Positions 1-9,474 of a stretch of 64,000 nt of DNA are shown piece by piece. The stretch spans positions 55,416,997 to 55,480,996 of the forward strand of contig OW799237.1 of NCBI GenBank assembly GCA_941918925.1. Direction: 5' to 3'. A model generated the notes under the pieces. The model was not told where the DNA came from, did no database searches, and worked only from the letters and a program-made list of their open reading frames with translations. Source of the stretch: Phyto melanocephala. Its lineage: Eukaryota > Arthropoda > Insecta > Diptera > Rhinophoridae. The translations under genes were made by a program, and so were the position numbers. The number at the start of each line of letters is the position of its first letter. Position 1 is the first letter of the stretch.

Positions 1-369
1 AGAACCCGCCATAAGAAATTTTTATTTGTACGTGATGCGCATTCTATATGATTTATATTCTTTGGTATTATATACATAGATTTGATATGCCTCTCGAGAT
101 ATTCATAAAAATGTTGGACAAATTGATCACTAATCAGTGAAGTTATAACCAAAAACTATTAGAAAAAATATATTTTTTTAATATATCAAATGTATTCAAA
201 CTCCTAAAGAGATACCAAATTGTAAGCCGTTATCTGAAAAATTATGTCGAAGAAAAACTAACAAATTGGTTTGATCCAACTGCACCAAAGTAAAACTGCT
301 TCGGTGTTTTTTTTTCCTAAAATTCACAAATGGAAATTTAAAAAAGCAGAGATGACGTCATTGGTTAAA
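1..369. other. AT-rich stretch, nothing recognised
   Basis: No reading frame, repeat end or known motif can be supported here. The composition matches the noncoding DNA of the rest of the window. Confidence 0.5.
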
Positions 370-760
370 TATCGAATACATGAGTCATATAGTAGTTGCA
401 GCTTTGTCCCCTTTATTATTCTTAGATTCGGCACGGCCGAATATTGAATTCATATTTGTAATTATTTGAATGAGTATTATGTTTGTTGTGTAAAGAAAAT
501 CATATTTACATACATGAAATATATATCCGAAGTTTCATGACTGTACGTTAATGCGTTTGGACACGATTGCATTTTATTCGATGTTCGAAGGACATGGAGC
601 CTCCTAGCTTTTTCGGTGCGACCTCTATCATGCTTTCAACTGACGGACATAGCTAGATCATAATTAAATCAAACACCGATTCAGATATAGATATTTCGAT
701 GTGTTACAAACGGAATGACAAAATTTAATTTATACATAATTTTTTTTTTGCCAGAGCTTT
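370..760. repeat. Decayed INE-1-like fragments
   Basis: Around 427-446 sits the terminal hairpin word (ATTCGGCACGGCCGAAT) that marks the 3' end of the INE-1-like family seen elsewhere in the window. From about 520 to 735 the sequence matches, in reverse orientation, the 5' part of the longer subfamily present at 47,664-48,612. The shared features include the words around 'ctttcaactgacggacat' and 'cgatgtgttacaaacgga'. Both pieces lack the other terminus, so these are relics. Confidence 0.6.
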
Positions 761-1227
761 TAATTTTTAGGTAATTATTTTCGTTACCATTTACTTCCTT
801 ATTCATACTTTAATCATTGATTTCATTATTCTTATTAATGGAGGGTTTATTTTGTTTTTAATTAATAAATTTTAATAAAATAATTATGTCTGATTAAATT
901 CATTTAGTTTTTGTTTGGATCAATGTCCTGCAATTTTCATTCGCCTTAAAATCTTTCCCTTTCTGGCAGCCGATCATGACTAAATAAAACAATATGTTTA
1001 TTAAAATCTTTCAGCAAAAAATTTTTAGCAGTAGTTACCTTCATACAAAGCATTTCTTCCTTCAGGTGAAAATTAAAAAATTTAGTTTTATTTAAACTAA
1101 TAAAAATCTGCTTTTAATTCACAAAACGAATTATTTTTTATTGTCAAAAATTGAAAAAGACGAATTTCAATTCGCCCTGATACTGACAATAATGTACAAA
1201 AACACACTAACAAAATGCATGATGTTT
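761..1227. other. AT-rich stretch, nothing recognised
   Basis: Noncoding in all frames and without recognisable repeat ends. Confidence 0.5.
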
Positions 1228-1993
1228 TTATACCCTTCACACAGTGAAAAAGGGTATAAGTATATAGGTTTGTCATTCCGTGTGAAATTTCTACAATTTT
1301 CATTTCCGACCCCATAAAGTATATATTTTCTGAAAGCTTATGAATAGGCTCTGTCAGTCTGTCCGTGTGTATGTTGAAATCAACTTTTTGAAGCCCCCCG
1401 ACATCGCTTGGACCCTGGTGAGGTATTAAAATATCAGAAATATTCGGGAGTAGATCGGTATTGAATACCAGAAACATCGGTACATAAACAACTGAGATAT
1501 GAGCAAAAACCCACGACCACCTCGATTTTTTTTTCACAAAAACAACATTACAACAACAACATACATACAAACGTGTGTACTGGTTAGAGAAAATGTGGCA
1601 TCGAATCCCAGCTGAGCCAAAAAAAATTTTTTTAATTTTTTTTTTATATTTTTTTTAATTTTTTTTTTTTAATTTATTATTTAATATATTATTTTTATTA
1701 TTATTATTTTTTTTTTAATTTTTTTTTTATTTTTTTGTTTTATATTTATTATATATATTTTAATTATTTTTTTTTTATTTTTTTTTTATTTATTTTATTT
1801 AACATACATACGTAAATTTATAATTTTACAATGGGATGCTTTTATATATGTGTATATTTATATATGTTTTTTTTATATGTATGTACGTATTTCATATGCG
1901 ATGAATCGTGATACAAACTACTGTTATTGCGTGACTACACGTTGTGAAGGGTATATAAGATTCGGCAAGGCCGAATATAGCGCTCTTACTTGT
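1228..1993 (+). mobile_element. INE-1/DINE-1-like element (Helentron-type, non-autonomous), copy A
   Basis: Starts with TTTATACCCTTCACACAG, an internal inverted repeat that ends in AAAGGGTAT. It ends with the hairpin ATTCGGCAAGGCCGAAT followed by AGCGCTCTTACTTGT. The order (TATACCC start, 'GACCCCATAAAGTATATAT' block, terminal hairpin, CTTGTT end) is that of Drosophila INE-1, which is classed with the Helentrons. The centre (about 1,615-1,800) is almost pure T/A. Just before it lies a tRNA-like segment (1,576-1,616). The longest frames inside carry no protein signature. It encodes nothing and would depend on an autonomous Helentron. Confidence 0.85.
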
Positions 1994-2169
1994 TTTTATT
2001 GTGTTTGTTGTAGTTATGCAGTTACCTTATGGATTCGCCTTGGTTTGGCTGTTTGTTCTGGTTTAGAAAATGTGGTTAAAGTCATTTGTTTATGAGTTCA
2101 TAAGATAGCTAATTGTGGCATTGGTATAAAATTTAAAATCTATGGTGTAACTGGGTGATATGTGTGATT

Positions 2170-3240
2170 ATGAACTTCAAATATTTTTTTTTTATCATAA
2201 TGCATTAAAAATTCAACTTCTGTTAATTTTCTTTCGACTACTTCTTCTTTTGTCCATTGAAAAGCTTTAGTTTTATTTTTATTACGATTTGTAACAATGT
2301 TATGTAAAGGAACTGATTTTCTATCATAGGATTAAATCTATGATAATAGTTTACCATTCCGAAAATTTTTTGTTTTTCAAATTTTCTAATACTGATTGGT
2401 AGCTCAAAAAAACTTATAGTTTTAACACGGTCCTTTGAAGGTTCAAATTCTTCTTTTGATATGTTATAAATTAAAAACTCTAACGTTGATAGTTTAATAC
2501 CTAAACCTAACTTATTCATTTGTTGAAAACCCATTTGAAGGTGTTAAAAGTGTTCCTCATTGTTTGAACTAGCAACTAAAATGTCATCTACATAAAATAA
2601 TTAATATAAAATCAAACCCAAAAAAACTTCATTCATTAATCTTTGAAATGTCTGGGTACTATTTCTCAAGCCAAAGGGCATTCTTAAAAATCCAAACATT
2701 ACAAAAGGTGTTGTCATCGCAGTTTTATGTATGTTTCGGAATCTTATGATAAGCTCTGACTTAATCTATTTTTGAGCAAATAGTTTTTCCTTTTAAATTT
2801 ATATTAAAGTTACACAATTAAAACGCCGATAATCACCACAGAGTCTCCAGTTATTCGGACCCTTTTTGGGTACTAAATGCAATGAAGATGCCGGGTGAGA
2901 GCTTGAAGGTCTGCAAACACAGCTTTTGACCAAATATTCAAATTCCTTCTTAGCTACGTTTAGTTTCAAAGGGTTTTAATGTCTGGGACTATAAAAAGGT
3001 AAACTACCCTTGGTAATTGTTCTATGTACTGTTGTATGTTCTACTGATTCTGTAATTCTGGCGGAAGTTTACACAGCCATAATTTGCGAAGTAAATCGCC
3101 TCGTATCATTGAACCTGTTCCTGCAATATTAGACGTTTCTCTGTAAAATTCTGATAGTTTACGGTCACAAATTTGCCTATAAAAAATAAGAGTTCAAGTC
3201 TTTTCTCTTCACTAAGGGAAAATCGTTTACATAAGATAAC
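2170..3240 (-). pseudogene. Gypsy-type LTR retrotransposon pol relic (reverse transcriptase)
   Basis: Reading the minus strand gives, in order, a stretch around 2,880-2,960 resembling the RT N-terminal region, RMPFGLRNSTQTF at about 2,660-2,700, YVDDILVA at about 2,575-2,600, and a post-YVDD segment at 2,238-2,534 with ISKEEFEPSKDRVKTI and MVNYYHRF. These are hallmarks of Ty3/gypsy reverse transcriptase and its connection region. The pieces lie in different frames with stops between them. No LTRs, protease or integrase were found next to it. It is an old, dead fragment. Confidence 0.75.
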
Positions 3241-3399
3241 AGTGAGTGGTTTGCTAAAACAGAAGTAGGACTGCCCCGGATGCCCTAAAAAAGAGGACGG
3301 ATGGCAACCCTATACGCAGACGAAGTCGCGGGCACAAGCTACTTAACAAAAAAACACGTTAAAATTAGGGCTACAGTTTTGAAAAAAGAAAATAAATTT

Positions 3400-3586
3400 T
3401 AATTTCTACAAAAACTACAGAAAAAACAAACAATTTTCTACTACTCTGTGTACCACAATCAAAAATATACATGTTGTTTTTGTAATTCTACTACTGATTA
3501 CAATTCGCTTTTACACTATTCTACTTTGTTCATTGTACACGAATTTTTGATATGTCGTACGACTTGTATTATAGTCTAAACTGGCC
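3400..3586 (-). repeat. One-ended copy of the GGCCAGTTTAGACT inverted-repeat element
   Basis: The reverse complement begins GGCCAGTTTAGACTATAA and follows the element at 56,088-56,665 for about 150-190 bases, including the words ACAAGTCGTACGACAT and AGAATAGTGTAAAA. Only one terminus is present. It is next to the same small element (3,603-3,691) that neighbours the other copy. Confidence 0.7.
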
Positions 3587-3602
3587 TTTAGCAACATCTT
3601 AA

Positions 3603-3691
3603 CTCCTCGACCACACGAGCAATATGTTTGGCAAATTTCAAATTCTATTGTCAACACAAGATATTACCGTATGGACCGCATGAATATGTAT
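3603..3691 (-). repeat. Small inverted-repeat element with GACCACACG ends
   Basis: It starts CTCGACCACACGAGC and ends TATGGACCGCATG. It is the reverse complement of 55,928-56,018, which runs GCGGTCCACACG to CGTGTGGTCG. The two ends are imperfect inverted repeats. It is about 90 bp long and has no coding capacity. Confidence 0.6.
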
Positions 3692-3760
3692 TAAAACATA
3701 TATTTAGCACTAAATCGTCGTTCGTATTCGTGAGTACACACACTGATGCATGACTTATAA

Positions 3761-5575
3761 GAGCGTGCTTACATGAAGGGACATGTCCCCTGCGACACGA
3801 GTTTGTAGGTGAGGGGTGAGGCGTTGAGTACGGGGTAGCAATTGTCGCACGTTTTGTGAATTTGAGGGGACAAATTTGACATTTCTCTTTTACATCTTTC
3901 GTTCTGTCATGTTATGTATGACCGGTGCTGCCAGACTGATATTTTATAGAAGTTGCCAAAAAAAAAAAAAGATGAAATATCCAATAAAAGCTCATTCATT
4001 AGAAATAAAAATAAGCCCCGTAACTCTTGCTCTAACCTCCATAGTTTTACCCACTCCTTTCGTCTTCTTTATTTGGTAAGCTATTTGCATTTTTATAGCA
4101 TTTTAGCAACTTAAAAATTATTTCTACATTTTCAGCACCATCTATATCTAACGCTTCAACAACCAGTTCAGTTAGGTCAACAATTTTGTTAGAAATACTT
4201 GAAGGTTTTTTTAGTTTCAATGTAAATTCTTATTCATAGTAAATTTTTTTTATATGTTCAATATTTTTTCAATGTTTGTCAGTTTATCAAGACGGAAAGA
4301 TATTAATATTGATAATAAATAAAATAATATCTATACGTTTATTTTCAAATTTCTTCAATAATTTCTTCTTTAGAAAGATCGGCCATTATGTTTTTTGAAA
4401 TTTATTTAATTTTGCTTTTTTAAATACTTGTATTGCCACTGCTACTGTTGACAAATCATAAATTGTTTATGTATGGCAGCCCTTCCTACGAATGAAGGGA
4501 TAAAAAGAATTAGAGCGTGTTTACATGAAGGGACATGTCCCAAGGACATGTCCCCTGCGACACGAGTTTGTTGGTGAGGGGTGCGGCGTTGAGTACGGGG
4601 TAGCAATTGTCGCACGTTTTGTGAATTTGAGGGGACAAATTTGACATTTCTCTTTTACATCTTTCGTTCTCTTGTATTCTTGTCATGTTATGTGTGACCG
4701 GTGTTGCCAGACTGATATTTTATGGAATTTGCCAAAAAAATATATGAAATATCCAATGAAAGATCATTTATTAGAAATAACATAAGCCGCTTATTTCTTG
4801 CTCTAACCTCCATGGTTTTACCCACTCCTTTCGTCTTCTTTTATTCGGTAAACTATTTGCGTTTTTATAGCATTTTAGCAAATTAAAAATTATTTATATA
4901 TTTTCAGCATCATCTAGATCTAATGCTTCAACAGCCAGTTTAGTTAGGTCAACAATTTTGTTAGAATTACTTGAACGTTTTCATAGTTTCAATATAAATT
5001 CTTATTCATAGTAGTTATTTTTTATATTTTCAATATTTTTTTCTATGTTTGTCAGTTTGTGTAAAATTATCAAGACGAAAAGATATTAATATTAATAATA
5101 AATAAAATAATTTAAAATTTCTTCAATAATTTCTTCTTTAGAAATATCAGCCATTACTTTTCTTGAAATTTCTTTAATTTTGCCTTTTTAAATACTTGTA
5201 TTGCCTCTGCTACTGTTGACCAATTATAAATTGTATATGTATGGCAGCCCTTCTTACGAATGAAGGGATAAAAAGAATTAGTTAATTTAACGGCAAAAAG
5301 TCGCTTTGTCCCTGCAACAAAATCCCTTCATGTAAACGCAAGAAGATTTTTGAAGGGACACCAAAAGAAAATTCAAGCCAACGCAAGCAGAGTCGCAGGG
5401 ACATGTCCCTTCGTGTAAACTAGCTCTTAGTTAATTTAACGTCAAAAAGTCGTTTTGTTCCTGCAACAAAATCCCTTCATGTAAACGCAACAAGATTTTA
5501 GAAGGGACACCAAAAGAAAATACAAGCCAACGCAAGCAAAGTTGCAGGGACATGTCCCTTCATGTAAACTCGCTC
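3761..5575. mobile_element. PIF/Harbinger-like MITE, outer copy (interrupted by a second copy of itself)
   Basis: Terminal inverted repeats start GAGCG(T/A)G(C/T)TTACATGAAGG and include the perfect palindrome GGGACATGTCCC. A TAA lies on both sides (3,758-3,760 and 5,576-5,578), a 3-bp target duplication of the PIF/Harbinger type. The element proper is 3,761-4,512 plus 5,430-5,575, about 900 bp. Between these lies an entire second copy at 4,513-5,426. The uninterrupted site can be read at about 5,275-5,300 inside the inner copy. No transposase remains; assignment rests on the TIR and duplication. Confidence 0.8.
4513..5426. mobile_element. PIF/Harbinger-like MITE, inner copy
   Basis: This 914-bp copy has both termini (GAGCGTGTTTACATGAAGG and the reverse complement ending TAGCTC). 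TTA flanks it at 4,510-4,512 and 5,427-5,429. Its interior matches the outer copy nearly end to end, and its left subterminal GGGACATGTCCC word is duplicated. It was the later insertion. Confidence 0.85.
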
Positions 5576-5578
5576 TAA

Positions 5579-6021
5579 GAAAAAAAAAAATTACTTTAGA
5601 GGTTTGTGACAGTGATGCTAATAAAAGATTATTTTCAGAAAATTTGAATAAATAGGAAATACATTTTTTTAAATGTTTACATTAGTAATTTTGCGTAATT
5701 CCAATGAAATTTGTTATTTACCATCACCTATTTTTCATTAGAATTATGCACAATTACTAATATATGTAATTATTAAATAATATTCCAAATAGTCATAACT
5801 TTTAAATGTAATAAGTGTGAATATTTACATGAATATTTAAAAACGTGTATTTCTTCTTTTTTTTGTTTGCTATACTTGGGTAAAAATGTCTGAAAAGTTA
5901 CATTTGCATCACTTTTTTGAGTTGTCAATAACGCGTGTGTTTTCTCTAAAGTTAAAATTGTGAAAGAAGAAAAAGTAAGTAACACAGAATTAATAATAAA
6001 ATATATACATACATCTTCAAA
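5579..6021. other. AT-rich stretch, nothing firm
   Basis: No protein motif or repeat end recognised. It may be upstream sequence of the CACTA-type relic that follows. Confidence 0.4.
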
Positions 6022-7476
6022 ATGTATTGTGGAAGCAGTAGAAATTTGCGAAGATTGCTACAAAAAAGAAAGATCCATTTATATATCAAAATTAAGCGCG
6101 GTAGGAAATACAGAAAAAAAAAGTTGAAATAGAGCCTTATGGAGCAGAAAAATTTATAAGAAAAACCAGTGGTAGAGGCTAAAAAAATAAGTGATGAAAA
6201 AGAAAAAACTAGGCGTTTGGTATTAAAAAAACCGGCCAAGCCGTGAATGTTTTAAAGAGCTCCTATATACATATATGTATTAAGAGAAGAAAACTTAAGT
6301 GTACCGAAAAGTGCAAAGTTCTATGCACCTAAAAATAAACTCCTTTCTTCTGGGATATATTGTCATTTTGGAATTAGAAATCAATTAAACAGAGTTTCAG
6401 AATGTTTAAAAAATTGCGATGAGATTGTTGTAGACTTAAATGTTGATGGTTTGGCATTTTTTAAAAGTTCGAGTACACAATTATGGCCCGTGTTAATGAA
6501 AATCGTTAATATACCCAGTATATCGGTTTTTACAGTTGGTATCTATTGAGGAAAAAAGAAGCCACAACATATCGACAGTTTCTTTGATGAAGTGGTGAAT
6601 GAATTAAAATGTTGTTTAAAAATGGATTGTAAAACGAAAATAAAACATTTCCTATTCGTTTAAGGGCAATTACTTGCGATGACCCCCGCTTTTGTTTGTG
6701 GTATTGCAGGTCATACCTCCTTTCATGGTTGCAGCAAATGTTGCCAAATGGGGAAAAAAATAAACATTATCATTACGTATGCCACGAAGTCGTCTCAAAC
6801 AATCTCTGACAACGACTTTACGTCCAGAAGATATTTCAAGCATCACCAGAAAGAGTTTTATGAAAATAAAACTCCCTTTGAAAAAATTAATATTAAAATG
6901 GTAACTCAAGTACCTCTGGATGCAATGTATCTTATTGACCTTTGCGTAACCAAAAAAATACTAATACGACTAATTCACAAGAAGACAAATTTCAAAGTCG
7001 ATAAGAAAAGCAAAGCACAAATATCTAATAATTTAATTTCCTTGAAAAAGTCTGTGCCCAAAAAATTTGCTCGTAGTCCTAGAGAGCTAGATGAAGTTTT
7101 GAATTGGAAAGCGTCAGAATTTCGACAATTTCTGTTATACACAGGTGCAGTAGTTCTCAAGAACCGAGTTCACAATGAATTTTGTTGCGAGTTTCTTTTG
7201 CTCCATTGTGCTTATAGACTTCTTTGTTGCCCTAGAGCGTGTGTCAGAAATGTTTATAATGCTAAAAAAATGCTGGTATTATTAGTTGAAAACTTTCCAA
7301 TTGTTTTTGGAGATAATAGTGTCACATATAACGTTCATGGTCTTCTACATTTAAGCGGTTGCGTAAGACAATTCTGTCCTTGCACAAACTTCTCTGCATA
7401 TTTATTTGAAAATTATTTGCAAATGTTAAAAAAATATGTAAAAAAACCATCGAAAATTTTACATGGATGTACCTAA
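6022..7476 (+). pseudogene. CACTA/EnSpm-type (Tnp2-like) transposase relic
   Basis: A frame begins with ATG at 6,022 (MYCGSSRNLRRLLQKRK). The segment 6,370-6,660 reads GIRNQLNRVSECLKNC, then VVDLNVDGLAFFKSSS and QLWPVLMKI, the catalytic-Asp region of Tnp2-like transposases. The C-terminal 265 codons (from 6,679) include CGIAGHTSFHGCSKCCQMG, VPLDAMYLIDLCVTKK, EFRQFLLYTGAVVL and NVHGLLHLSGCVRQF, typical of this family in animals. It is broken by stops (about 6,548 and 6,662) and by an apparent one-base shift in the run of Cs near 6,682, at the CDD catalytic motif. The family name is my recognition of the motif order; it is clearly not functional. Confidence 0.7.
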
Positions 7477-7850
7477 ATAAATAATGAAAAACAATTCATT
7501 AATTTAAATAATAACATAATAACTGTAAACTAAATAAAATTTGTCACTTTAGAAAATAAACTATGTATGTATATTAGAACGGAAAATTAACAAGCATAAA
7601 ACAAGAATCCTTGTATTAAGCGGTTAAAATTCGGAACTGCAATAAATTCAAACTGTAAGTTTTTGAATAACATCATACGATTTACTTAAAAAATTATATT
7701 TATACTTTATTGCAATAGTTCAAGCACTTGCCATGACAACATACATAAGTACATATACCAGGTATATGAGGGAATAGCTTTATCATATACTACATAAATA
7801 TTAAAGCTTTGTCTTTATAATAATAGAATTTGCGAACCAGATAACAGGCA
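7477..7850. other. AT-rich spacer between transposase relic and DUF4806-like remnant
   Basis: Nothing coding recognised. It could be intron or intergenic DNA of the same decayed element. Confidence 0.4.
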
Positions 7851-8315
7851 CTGTTAAAGAATTAGGGGGTAATAACAATCAAATTTTTATAAAACCAATT
7901 TTAATTTCTAAAAATTTAGCCATCATTGTTGAGCAAAATAAAATTATAATGGATGCTCTTGCCACCCAAAAGGCTCTGAAAGAAAATATTATAGCCAAAC
8001 ATAAATATGAAAAGGATTGGGAAAAAATATTTCCTATTCTGACCGTAGATGATTTGGCGGCTGTTAATAGCAAAATAATAGACAGCAATCGTGTAATTTA
8101 TGTAAGCTAAAGTATATTCCATTATTAACAATTAATGTAAATTCATTTATTATTTACAGACTCGTTCTTTGTCATCGTTGCTTAAAGGCCAATTGCTAAG
8201 ACCTTGAAAGAGGTTTTGTCAGCAGATTTTATTCTCGCATGCAATATCAATGGTATTCACGGCAAGCTGTCTTTACAAAGTTCTAAAAGACTTTTGGATA
8301 CTTTAATGGGTTAAT
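7851..8315 (+). pseudogene. DUF4806-like gene remnant, two exons
   Basis: An uninterrupted plus-strand frame from about 7,880 to 8,105 reads IKPILISKNLAIIVEQNK and EKDWEKIFPILTVDDLAAVN. The 'FPI.T.DDL' pattern opens the DUF4806 domain found in many arthropod proteins. A splice-like GTAAGC (8,101) and TTATTTACAG (about 8,151-8,160) bound a short intron. After it, AKTLKEVLSADFILACN and NGIHGKLSL continue the domain, but in a shifted frame and past a stop. I infer a decayed gene, possibly the accessory gene of the CACTA-type element just upstream. The domain call is tentative. Confidence 0.5.
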
Positions 8316-8348
8316 ACAAACTTACGTTCTTAATAAAGGCCTGCAACT

Positions 8349-8578
8349 GTTGCACTATACAACATAGCAACATGTGTCACATAATGCAACTGCTAATTCA
8401 TGCAATGCCGAAAATGCATGTTTGACAAAGCCATATAAATAAAGACAGTGTATAATTAGTTTAATTAAATCTGTACATAGTTCTAACAGCGATATTGCAT
8501 ACATGAGCATAGAAAATGAGAAAGTCAACACATGCGACACGTGTGACATATGCAGCACATGTTTTTTATAGTGCATTT
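8349..8578. repeat. Small foldback element with CACTATA ends
   Basis: The left part (GCACTATACAACATAGC) and the right part (reverse complement GCACTATAAAAAACATG) form an imperfect inverted repeat that continues inward with ACATGTG/CACATGT words. It is about 230 bp and noncoding. CACTA-type ends next to a CACTA-type transposase relic suggest a derivative, but no target duplication is visible. Confidence 0.45.
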
Positions 8579-8784
8579 TAATCATTGCAATAGAACATTA
8601 TATGCAATAATATCAGAAATTTATTTAATATAATTACATATTTACATATTTTAAGGAAATTTCTTTTAAGGATTTATTTAGAAAATATTTAAATAAAGTC
8701 AATTTGTTTTGTGTCGGGTTTGGCTGTTTTTTTTTTTTTTGGGTTTGCCTTTATTTTCCGCAAAATATAAAACAAGCAGGACGT

Positions 8785-9278
8785 TGTTGTCGGCAAATAA
8801 ACCGCACCAGTGACCTCCACTTGGATCTTGAATACAGAAGACGATTTGGTTCAGTTCAAATTCTTTATTACCAAATATATCTTCTACTATTAAAATACCT
8901 AAATTAAATAGTAATTTAATTTAAATAAAATTAATAAATTTAAATACATACTTTTTAGTATGGAAACCACTGGGAAATTGCATATAATAAATTTCCTCTT
9001 CTTAATTATAATTATTTAAAATAAAATTTTAAATATCCCGAACACTGCGTTTAATTTAATGTTAATTTACACAGTGGCAAATTAATGATTTTAAAATGGC
9101 CGAAAAAGTGACGCTACTTGATATTTCATTTACATGTACTTATATAAAATTAGATAATTTAATGATGTAAATTTTAGTAGTAAAACAAAATTACAGTGCT
9201 GGGTAAAAAAAAGTTAAAAATGAGTATTTTTCAACAGATAATAATAAACTCTAGTGGATTTTAGCAGTAGCGATAACA
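8785..9278 (-). repeat. BEL/Pao 3' LTR
   Basis: It begins TGTTGTCGGC and ends GATAACA (TG...CA). It matches 30,861-31,346 along its whole length with roughly half a dozen substitutions and a few small indels, so this insertion is older than the errantivirus. Next to its inner edge the minus strand reads GCGGTGGAGAA, a short purine-rich stretch that could be the polypurine tract. Confidence 0.85.
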
Positions 9279-9474
9279 TTCTCCACCGCAGTATGACGAT
9301 GTAGTTCTATTTATTTTTTTTTTTTTTTATTTATTTATTAAAGTCTATGGAATAATCCTTACAGACTAATTTAAATACAATTTATACAAAACATAATTAA
9401 GAAATTACAAATAATTTAACAAAAACAAATATAAATGACATTTTTATATATGAAAATTAAAATATAATAAATTT

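Noticed and set aside
1097..1570. 157-codon minus-strand frame, and its near copy at 63,078-63,377
   Set aside because: Both are the antisense of INE-1-like elements; the frame is destroyed in other copies.
1576..1620. A functional tRNA gene
   Set aside because: A- and B-box-like words are about 10 nt apart, so a cloverleaf cannot form; reported only as tRNA-like.
5952..6239. 95-codon hydrophobic minus frame
   Set aside because: Phe/Leu-rich translation of A/T-rich antisense DNA opposite the CACTA-type relic, with no conserved motif.
8780..8784. Target-site duplication for the BEL/Pao element
   Set aside because: The left flank gacgt and right flank ctgct differ, so no duplication can be claimed; recombination or mutation may have removed it.
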